Shown here: positions 1 through 4,827 of the stretch, in pieces
Position numbering within the stretch: position 1 is the stretch's first letter
How the letters are laid out: each line of letters begins with the position of its first letter
Assembly: GCA_002437285.1 (NCBI GenBank)
Contig: DJOV01000037.1
Coordinates: 1-9,894 of the forward strand
Source: Prevotella sp. UBA6429
GTDB taxonomy: Bacteria; Bacteroidota; Bacteroidia; Bacteroidales; Bacteroidaceae
DNA length: 9,894 bases
Direction of reading: 5' to 3'
Notes under the pieces: model-generated
What the model saw: only the letters and a program-made list of their open reading frames with translations
What the model was told of the DNA's origin: nothing
The model's database searches: none
Made by a program: the position numbers and the translations under genes

Positions 1-99
1 GTGGGAAACTTCAGTAAAGTAAAACAGCCTGAGCTGTTTCGCAGCCGTCTGCAAAAACTCATTGCCAACACGAGGAAAGGAGTTATGTATGGCGAATAG
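1..99 (+). CDS. C-terminal end of an unidentified protein (partial)
   Basis: The first + frame stays open from the window edge for 32 codons and stops at TAG 97-99. The other two + frames hit stops within about 20 bases. The visible tail is basic and helical-looking, with ELFRSRLQKLIANTRKG as its clearest stretch, but I do not recognise the family. The stop lies 8 bases beyond the ATG of the next gene, so the two genes overlap by 11 bases. The Shine-Dalgarno of the next gene lies inside this frame, a layout typical of translationally coupled neighbours. That overlap is the main reason to believe this is a real gene end and not a chance open frame. Confidence 0.5.
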   Translation: MGNFSKVKQPELFRSRLQKLIANTRKGVMYGE

Positions 100-553
100 A
101 ACGACAATGGCAGGTTGCTTTAGGATAGAACGAATAGACTGCCTTACCGACGCTTTGAAAGAAAAACTGATAATGGTTTGGGAGAAATCCGTAAGGAGTT
201 CACATCAATTCTTATCGGAAGAAGACTTGACGTTTTATCGTTCACGCATAATGGACACATATTTTCATGCGGTTGAGCTATATGTTATCAGACAACCAAA
301 TATAGTGGCATTCATGGGATTGAGTGACGAGATGGTGGAAATGTTGTTCGTACTTCCGTCGGAGAAAGGAAAGGGGTATGGCTCTTCGTTGCTCGACTTT
401 GCTCTTACAAAGAAGCATATACGCAAGATTGACGTTAACGAACAAAACTCGGAGGCATACCAATTCTATTTGCGAAGAGGTTACAAAGTGGCTGGCAAGG
501 ATTATACGGATGCCGATGGCAAGCCATACCCAATTGTTCATTTGGAGAAATAA
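89..553 (+). CDS. GNAT-family N-acetyltransferase, YjaB-like
   Basis: A predicted cytoplasmic acetyl-CoA-dependent N-acetyltransferase of 154 residues, a normal length for a single GNAT domain. An early WEKSVRSSHQFLSEED stretch (residues 31-46) matches what I recall of E. coli YjaB. The acetyl-CoA pyrophosphate loop is K93-G-K-G-Y-G98, followed by helix GSSLLDFAL. The segment DVNEQNSEAYQFYLRRGYKV (115-134) is the conserved motif B, with Tyr127 placed as the usual general acid. GKPYP near the C-terminus is also shared with YjaB. The start at ATG 89 is preferred to an upstream TTG at 62 because AGGAAAGGAG sits about 7 bases upstream of it. The gene overlaps the preceding one and is followed after 10 bases by a Crp-type regulator, so all three are probably co-transcribed. 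The acyl acceptor cannot be inferred. Confidence 0.85.
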   Translation: MANRTTMAGCFRIERIDCLTDALKEKLIMVWEKSVRSSHQFLSEEDLTFYRSRIMDTYFHAVELYVIRQPNIVAFMGLSDEMVEMLFVLPSEKGKGYGSSLLDFALTKKHIRKIDVNEQNSEAYQFYLRRGYKVAGKDYTDADGKPYPIVHLEK

Positions 554-563
554 AGGTCAAACA

Positions 564-1097
564 ATGGTTGACAATAAAGAAATCAAAGAATTCATAGAGT
601 TTGCAAAGTTGGAGCATCTATCCGTTCCAGCCAAAACTTTGCTCTTGGAAAAGGGCAAAGTGGCAGAAAAGCTGTACTTGATACACAAAGGTTGTCTGCG
701 TCTATATTTCTATAACAATGGTAATGATGTAACGTTTCAATTCTTCTTCGAGAATGATATCGTGGCATCTTTCGACAGTCTGCATTACAGGCAGCCCAGC
801 CTGTTTTACCTGGAGAGCATCGAACCTACGGAAGTTTCTGTAATCAAACGTGAAGACTTCTATCGGCTGATAGAAGAATCAATGGAGGTAAGAAAGCTCT
901 ACGAGGAGAAACTGATAGAGCGTTTCCATGCCTACCAGCAACTGTTCCTTGACCATATCAAATATACTCCGCAGCAGAGGTATGAGAAACTCATCAAGGA
1001 AGAGCCGAAGATTATTCAGCGAGTGCCACAACACTACATAGCCTCTTATCTCGGCATTACGCCAGTCTCGCTGTCAAGAATCAGAAATCGGCGATAA
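564..1097 (+). CDS. Crp/Fnr-family transcriptional regulator
   Basis: A 177-residue DNA-binding regulator. Residues about 18-100 form the cyclic-nucleotide-binding-type beta-roll, with the characteristic EKLYLIHKGCLRLYF and FQFFFENDIVASF stretches. A dimerisation helix spans about 100-130. The C-terminal helix-turn-helix is VPQHYIASYLGITPVSLSRI (residues 154-173). The phosphate-binding Arg-Ser pair of true cAMP receptors is not evident around residues 70-90, and only one Cys (C44) is present. Neither cAMP binding nor an FNR-type Fe-S cluster is therefore supported, and the ligand is unknown. The protein ends shortly after the recognition helix, as many Bacteroidetes homologues do. ATG 564 is chosen because the domain begins there; upstream in-frame sequence overlaps the acetyltransferase in another frame. 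It likely shares an operon with that gene, 10 bases away. Confidence 0.88.
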   Translation: MVDNKEIKEFIEFAKLEHLSVPAKTLLLEKGKVAEKLYLIHKGCLRLYFYNNGNDVTFQFFFENDIVASFDSLHYRQPSLFYLESIEPTEVSVIKREDFYRLIEESMEVRKLYEEKLIERFHAYQQLFLDHIKYTPQQRYEKLIKEEPKIIQRVPQHYIASYLGITPVSLSRIRNRR

Positions 1098-1120
1098 TCA
1101 TTTCTTTACAATTGTTATCG

Positions 1121-1149
1121 TTTGTTTGTTCGCTTCATCCGTACTTTTG
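1121..1149 (+). promoter_or_regulatory. Bacteroidota-type promoter for the DUF2269-like gene
   Basis: The -7 box TACTTTTG (1142-1149) fits the Bacteroidota consensus TAnnTTTG exactly. A TTTG at 1121-1124 lies 17 bases upstream, slightly closer than the usual 19-21. Transcription would start near 1156, giving a leader of about 18 bases. The A-rich stretch before ATG 1174 fits the weak, A-rich ribosome-binding regions of this phylum. This suggests the membrane protein gene can be expressed independently of the regulator before it. Confidence 0.65.
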
Positions 1150-1173
1150 CACACAACATAAAAAAAGAAAAGT

Positions 1174-1662
1174 ATGAAAGCATTAGGAACCAAAGGACTT
1201 AGGATTTTGAAGATTTGCCATCTTCTGTTTGCCACAATGTGGATAGGTGGTGTCATGGCTTTGGTCAGCTTGCAGTTGGGACAGACTCCACAGACCAAGG
1301 AAATGATGTACACAGCGGCACAATCCCATCTGATAGTAGATGAATACTTCCTTATTCCGGGTGGCATCGGCATCGTCGTGACTGCGATACTGTATGGCAC
1401 GATAACCAAATGGGGTTTCTTCAAGCAAAGATGGATTACCGTGAAATGGATATTGACGGTACTGCTTGTTGCCATCGGGGCCGGATATATGGGAGTGACC
1501 ATCAAGGAGAACATGGCCTATGCCCAGAAAGTATTGACAGAGAATGCCGATACAAGCATCTTCTTTGCTCATGTGCGCCATGTTGCCATCGCAGGCATCG
1601 TGCAACTCGTCATTTTTGTTTATATCATCGTCCTATCCGTTGTCAAGCCGTGGAAAAAGTGA
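1174..1662 (+). CDS. Four-helix integral membrane protein, DUF2269-like
   Basis: A 162-residue hydrophobic protein with four predicted membrane segments at about residues 11-35, 57-78, 88-110 and 136-157. Each is bordered by Lys/Arg (KALGTKGLR at the N-terminus, KPWKK at the C-terminus). The pattern of a His in helix 1 (H16, CHLLFATMWIGG), a His in the first loop (H52) and a His pair before helix 4 (FAHVRHVA, H133/H136) is what I recall for DUF2269/COG5528-type proteins, whose function is unknown. The histidines could bind heme or metal, but that is speculation. It has its own promoter and ends inside a strong hairpin, so it is probably monocistronic or a late gene of the preceding operon. 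The family label is tentative; the membrane topology is well supported. Confidence 0.8.
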   Translation: MKALGTKGLRILKICHLLFATMWIGGVMALVSLQLGQTPQTKEMMYTAAQSHLIVDEYFLIPGGIGIVVTAILYGTITKWGFFKQRWITVKWILTVLLVAIGAGYMGVTIKENMAYAQKVLTENADTSIFFAHVRHVAIAGIVQLVIFVYIIVLSVVKPWKK

Positions 1663-1715
1663 GAAAAGCCATTGGCTGTCGTTTTCGCAAGACAGTCAAT
1701 GGCTTCTCCGTTTTA
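1661..1715. terminator. Bidirectional intrinsic terminator between convergent genes
   Basis: A 13-bp stem pairs 1668-1680 with 1691-1703 (one G-T wobble) around a 10-base loop. It extends through GAGAA/TTCTC with a two-base bulge. A GTTTTA tail follows on the + strand, and a T-rich stretch (TTTTCTCACTTTTTCC) follows on the - strand. It begins at the stop codon of the membrane protein gene and lies 17 bases beyond the stop codon of the opposing acetyltransferase gene, so it can serve both. Confidence 0.85.
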
Positions 1716-1731
1716 TGTATCATTCGCTTAT

Positions 1732-2292
1732 TCAAGCATTATCAATCATTCTGATTACCCGTGCAGGATTGCCTACGGCTACAGAGTTGGCCGGTATGTC
1801 GTGGGTGACAACCGAGCCTGCTCCGATGACCACATTGTCGCCTATGGTCACCCCCATCAGGACGACGGCACTTCCGCCTATCCAGACATTGTTGCCTATG
1901 GTGATAGGTTTTGCTATGCCCAGTCTCTCTTTGCGCCCTGCCGCGTCCATCGGATGTGCCACGGCATACAGTCCCACATTGGGACCCAGCCAGGTATTGT
2001 TGCCGATAGTAACCGGTGCCATGTCGAGTATGGTGACATTATAGTTGGTCAGGAAGTCATCCCCCACATGGATGTTGCAGCCCAAGTCGCAGTTGAATCC
2101 GGGCTTGATGCTGAGGTTCTTTCCTGCCGAACCGAAAAGCTGGCGCAAAAGTTGGTCACGCTTCTCGTCTTCCGTCACAGGAAGAGCGTTGAACTGCTGG
2201 CAGATGGTTGCCGCACGCTTATGGATGGCGACGATCTCCGCATCTTCCATGAAGTAACAGTCGCCATTGCGCATTTTCTCTAATTCTGTCAT
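1732..2292 (-). CDS. maa: Maltose/galactoside O-acetyltransferase (left-handed beta-helix)
   Basis: A 186-residue cytoplasmic sugar O-acetyltransferase that transfers acetyl from acetyl-CoA to sugar hydroxyls. Residues 1-55 are the helical Mac domain (MTELEKMRNGDCYF). From about 58 to 180 the hexapeptide repeats of a left-handed beta-helix are visible, including VTIGNNTWLGPNVG and ITIGNNVWIGGSAVV. The catalytic His is H113 in YAVAHPMD, equivalent to the LacA/Maa active-site His. The C-terminal GNPARVIR is the family signature. The length is normal. ATG 2292 is preferred to an in-frame TTG at 2301. The gene starts 21 bases after the stop of the alcohol dehydrogenase gene, so the two form one operon. 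The physiological role of this family, possibly detoxifying non-metabolised sugars, is not settled; maa versus lacA specificity cannot be told from sequence. Confidence 0.9.
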   Translation of the reverse strand: MTELEKMRNGDCYFMEDAEIVAIHKRAATICQQFNALPVTEDEKRDQLLRQLFGSAGKNLSIKPGFNCDLGCNIHVGDDFLTNYNVTILDMAPVTIGNNTWLGPNVGLYAVAHPMDAAGRKERLGIAKPITIGNNVWIGGSAVVLMGVTIGDNVVIGAGSVVTHDIPANSVAVGNPARVIRMIDNA

Positions 2293-2313
2293 ATTTATCA
2301 ATCCGTTTTGATT

Positions 2314-3477
2314 TTACTTGAACGAACGCTCATATATGCCCAGATAGTCCTCATCGCTCAATGGCAATGGGTCTGCCGTAATGTCACCGCCCAAGACCTC
2401 ACGGATGCGAGCCGGCCATTTCTTGATTTCCTCTCGTGTAATTCCCTCGTCGCTCATCTTCAAGTCATCGCAATCGATGCTGGCGAGCAGTTGGTCGAGG
2501 GCATTAACAAAGTCCTTTCCACTTTGCGGATTCTCCACTCCCATGGCACGTGCCATCTTCTTCATCGGTTCCTCTGCCGCCTTACGCTCGGCGAAGAAGT
2601 CGAAGTATTCGTGGCAAATCATAATCAGTCCGGCACCATGCGCAAGATTGCTGTGATAGGAGCCCATCACATGCTCCATCGTGTGCTGCGACGTGCAGAG
2701 CATGTAGTAACCAGCGAGCGAGTTGGCAAGCGCCATGTTGGAACGTGCCTCCCGGTCGTTGCCGTCCTTGTACGCCTTGGGCAGGTTGTGGGCAATCAGT
2801 TCGATGGCCTTCAGCGCAAACATCTCTCCCATCGGATGCTCGTTCTTGTTGATAACGCTCTCGGCAGCATGGAAGAAAGCATCCATGCCTTGGTAAGCGG
2901 TGAACTTAGGAGGTACGCTCATCATCAGGTTGCTGTCTACCACGGAGATTGTCGGGAACATGGAGATGTCGAACACGCCAGTCTTCTCCTCCAACTCGTC
3001 GTTGCTGATCACGGAGAACATGTCCACCTCCGACCCCGTACCGGCATTGGTGGTGATGGCGACGAGAGGCTTCGACGGATTCTGGAAAGGCTTGTGCCCA
3101 CCCTTGGCAGAGAAGGCGTAGTCCCAAAGGTCGCCCTCGTTGACCATCATCAAGGCGATGCACTTGGCCGCATCCATCACCGAACCGCCACCCAGCGCTA
3201 CGACAAAGTCACAGTTCTCAGCTTTAGCCTTGGCTGCTCCGTCCATCACGTTCTTTCGGGTAGGATTGGGACGAACCTCATCGAAGAGGAAGTGTTCCAC
3301 TCCAGCGAGGTCGAGTTCTTTCTCTGTGGCAGCAAGATAACCGAACTTTTTGGTGCTCTGGCCATTGCTTGTCACAATGAGAGCCTTGCGGCCCGGCATC
3401 TGTTCGAGATGAAGGTTCTGGAGCTGTCCTGCTCCGAACAATACCTTGGTAGGCATGAAGAATTGAAAATTGTACAT
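2314..3477 (-). CDS. Iron-containing (group III) alcohol dehydrogenase
   Basis: A 387-residue cytoplasmic NAD(P)H-dependent dehydrogenase that interconverts alcohols and aldehydes or ketones. The N-terminal FFMPTKVLFGAG and the nucleotide-binding GGGSVMDAAK (96-105) are diagnostic, followed by TTNAGTGSEVD (142-152). Likely metal ligands are D199 and H203 in GMDAFFHAAES, and H280 in NLAHGAGL. The fourth is H265 or H269 in the His-rich stretch QHTMEHVMGSYH. The spacing between these His differs by one residue from E. coli FucO, pointing to a different subfamily. ATG 3477 matches the family start; 27 further in-frame codons upstream cover the promoter and are unlikely to be translated. The substrate is unknown. 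The divergent AraC gene and shared operator motifs suggest induction by an aldehyde or alcohol, by analogy with E. coli yqhC/yqhD. Confidence 0.92.
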   Translation of the reverse strand: MYNFQFFMPTKVLFGAGQLQNLHLEQMPGRKALIVTSNGQSTKKFGYLAATEKELDLAGVEHFLFDEVRPNPTRKNVMDGAAKAKAENCDFVVALGGGSVMDAAKCIALMMVNEGDLWDYAFSAKGGHKPFQNPSKPLVAITTNAGTGSEVDMFSVISNDELEEKTGVFDISMFPTISVVDSNLMMSVPPKFTAYQGMDAFFHAAESVINKNEHPMGEMFALKAIELIAHNLPKAYKDGNDREARSNMALANSLAGYYMLCTSQHTMEHVMGSYHSNLAHGAGLIMICHEYFDFFAERKAAEEPMKKMARAMGVENPQSGKDFVNALDQLLASIDCDDLKMSDEGITREEIKKWPARIREVLGGDITADPLPLSDEDYLGIYERSFK

Positions 3478-3555
3478 AGTGTTATCGTTTTTAAAATTAT
3501 ACCTTGTTGTTTTGTCGTTTCGATTGCGACACTTTGTTGTTTCCTTTTGTCGGTG

Positions 3556-3597
3556 CAAAGATAGGGAGCTTTCTGCAAACTTCAGTTTGCTGAAAAG
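3556..3597 (-). promoter_or_regulatory. Promoter of the dehydrogenase operon with operator at -33
   Basis: The -7 box TATCTTTG (- strand, 3563-3556) is a perfect TAnnTTTG. No TTTG stands 19-21 bases upstream. Instead, CTTTTCAGCAAA (- strand, 3597-3586) ends 22 bases before the -7 box. It continues as CTGAAGTTT, which with flanking bases forms a perfect 6-4-6 palindrome GCAAAC-TTCA-GTTTGC (3575-3590 on +). A missing -33 with an operator in its place is the usual sign of activator dependence. Transcription would start near 3549, leaving a leader of about 72 bases. That leader contains an imperfect direct repeat, seen on the + strand as TTGTTGTTT with TTTGTCG at 3504-3517 and again at 3534-3552. 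Confidence 0.7.
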
Positions 3598-3702
3598 TCA
3601 ATTTAGCTTTTCTGAAAAGTTTTCCAAAGCAATTCGCCTGATAACTTTTCAAAAAAGTCGGACAAGCCTTTAAGCAAAGTTAAAAGTGGCTTTTCAGCAA
3701 AG
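3586..3702. repeat. Five-copy operator-like array, consensus CTTTTCAGCAAA
   Basis: Two perfect copies lie in opposite orientation: 3597-3586 on the - strand and 3690-3701 on the + strand. A near-perfect copy, CTTTTCAGAAAA, lies at 3619-3608 on the - strand. Two degenerate + copies are CTTTTCAAAAAA at 3645-3656 and CCTTTAAGCAAA at 3667-3678. Steps within each orientation are 22 bp (3586 to 3608) and 22 and 23 bp (3645, 3667, 3690), about two helical turns. The two outer copies sit at the -33 position of the two divergent promoters. Phased repeats of this kind are what AraC-family proteins bind, so the adjacent AraC gene product is the likely ligand. The repeats are seen directly; the binding is inferred. 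Confidence 0.65.
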
Positions 3703-3730
3703 TGAGTTTAAGTTATATGTTGTAATTTTG
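3690..3730 (+). promoter_or_regulatory. Promoter of the AraC-family gene with operator at -33
   Basis: The -7 box TAATTTTG (3723-3730) matches TAnnTTTG. The -33 TTTG is absent. CTTTTCAGCAAA (3690-3701) ends 21 bases upstream of the box and continues as GTGAGTTT. This parallels the opposite promoter except for one single-base indel. That indel explains the 21 versus 22 base spacing. The leader to ATG 3754 would be short, about 17 bases, and contains AGGAG. Shared architecture with the dehydrogenase promoter suggests autoregulation and co-induction. Confidence 0.65.
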
Positions 3731-3753
3731 CAACAGAATAAAAACAGGAGAAT

Positions 3754-4581
3754 ATGTTACAGGCAGGAGTACAACTATACAATTACATGGAGACATTCTA
3801 TTGCTGCACGGTGAGCAGCAAGCAGGAGTTTGAGTCGGTCGTATCCGAGCACATGCTGGTCTACGTCATCAGCGGCGAACTCGACGTGCTTTACCATGAC
3901 CGGCGCAGAAAGCTGCAACGCGGGCAAGCCTACCTCATCCGAAAGAACTTCAAGGCCCACAAAATAGAATACCCCTCAAAAGACGGCACACCCTTCAAGG
4001 GACTGTTTCTGCAGCTCAAGGCACCCATGCTGAAGAAAGCCATGCGCGAGATGGCTCTGCAGAAAAACGAGTGCAAGCCATACAGCAGCAGGTCGCCATA
4101 CGTCATGCTGCCCGACCATCCTCTGATTACGGGAATGTTCAAGTCGCTTGAAGTATACTTTGACTCGCAAAGCTATCCGTCCCAACTGCTGATGGAGACA
4201 AAAATCAAGGAGGTGATATTCACGCTCATCGAGATCATGCCCGAGCTTAAGTCAGTGCTTTTCGACATGGCCGCCCCTTGGAAGATAGACCTGCGTCAGT
4301 ATATGAGCGAGAACTATGCCAACGACCTCGACTTGAAAGGATTTGCCCACTACACGGGGCGCAGCCTGTCGGCATTCAAGAAAGAATTTGAAGATACATT
4401 CCACGTCTCCCCTGGCAGATGGATTGTAAAACGCAGGTTGGAAGAGGCCAAGCGACTTATCGAAGACGAGGGAGAGAAGCCGCTGGACGTGTACATGAAA
4501 GTGGGCTTCAAGAATTTGAGCCATTTCTCGACGGCCTTCAAGCGCCAGTTTGGCTTTACACCATCATCAGTGGCTATATAG
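3754..4581 (+). CDS. AraC-family transcriptional regulator with N-terminal cupin-like domain
   Basis: A 275-residue regulator. Residues about 10-95 look like an AraC-type cupin sensor domain (MLVYVISGELDVLYHD, then RRKLQRGQAYLIRKN). A helical linker follows at about 120-170. The C-terminal part carries the paired AraC helix-turn-helix: the first around 192-212 (DLKGFAHYTGRSLSAFKKEF), the second around 243-268. The family signature is at 250-270 (GFKNLSHFSTAFKRQFGFTP). The ligand is unknown; adjacent cysteines C17-C18 could be of interest if the signal is an electrophilic aldehyde, which is speculation. ATG 3754 has AGGAG just upstream. The gene is divergent from the alcohol dehydrogenase and acetyltransferase operon, and both promoters carry the same 12-mer, so it probably controls that operon and itself. 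Confidence 0.93.
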   Translation: MLQAGVQLYNYMETFYCCTVSSKQEFESVVSEHMLVYVISGELDVLYHDRRRKLQRGQAYLIRKNFKAHKIEYPSKDGTPFKGLFLQLKAPMLKKAMREMALQKNECKPYSSRSPYVMLPDHPLITGMFKSLEVYFDSQSYPSQLLMETKIKEVIFTLIEIMPELKSVLFDMAAPWKIDLRQYMSENYANDLDLKGFAHYTGRSLSAFKKEFEDTFHVSPGRWIVKRRLEEAKRLIEDEGEKPLDVYMKVGFKNLSHFSTAFKRQFGFTPSSVAI

Positions 4582-4656
4582 ACTGCCGTCCAGCCTTCTA
4601 CCTCAGTACGGAACAAGCACTTTGTCAAGCCCGTGCCGTTTACACTCCGCGTACAT

Positions 4657-4686
4657 GGTGGATCAATCGATGTCCACCTTATATAT
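4657..4686 (+). terminator. Possible weak terminator after the AraC gene
   Basis: A 6-bp perfect stem GGTGGA (4657-4662) / TCCACC (4673-4678) with a 10-base loop is followed by TTATATATA. It lies 75 bases beyond the AraC stop codon. The short stem and mixed A/T tail make it a weak candidate. The rest of the gap to the next stop codon (4582-4827) shows no convincing gene in any frame. Confidence 0.35.
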
Positions 4687-4727
4687 AGGCGGGGTTTCTT
4701 GTACTGATCGTGACTGTATGATATCAA

Positions 4728-4766
4728 AATCCCCGCAAGCGACCCTGACGGCCACTTGCGGGGATT
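4728..4766 (-). terminator. Intrinsic terminator of the pyruvate:ferredoxin oxidoreductase gene
   Basis: A perfect 12-bp GC-rich stem pairs AATCCCCGCAAG (4728-4739) with CTTGCGGGGATT (4755-4766) around a 15-base loop. On the - strand it is followed by TTGATATC directly after the AATT-rich base of the stem, giving a modest T-run (TTTTGATATC). The + strand side has no T-run. It lies about 60 bases beyond the oxidoreductase stop codon. Confidence 0.75.
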
Positions 4767-4827
4767 GACTTATCCAAGAAGCCTCCCCACCCCTTGAGAG
4801 GTGGAGACGCCCGATGATGCGATATGC

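Noticed and set aside
62..88. TTG start upstream of the GNAT gene
   Set aside because: It lies before the Shine-Dalgarno AGGAAAGGAG, which is correctly spaced for ATG 89, and the added residues are not part of the fold.
324..563. Upstream in-frame extension of the Crp-type regulator
   Set aside because: These 80 codons overlap the acetyltransferase in another frame and add nothing resembling the Crp fold; ATG 564 starts the domain.
2308..3564. Long + strand open frame of 418 codons opposite the alcohol dehydrogenase
   Set aside because: It is antiparallel to a clear, full-length enzyme gene. Its translation is His/Val/Leu-rich without domains, as expected from the complement of a codon-biased gene.
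4350..4727. 125-codon - strand frame across the end of the AraC gene and the following gap
   Set aside because: Mostly antisense to the AraC helix-turn-helix region; no motif, and no promoter or ribosome site seen.
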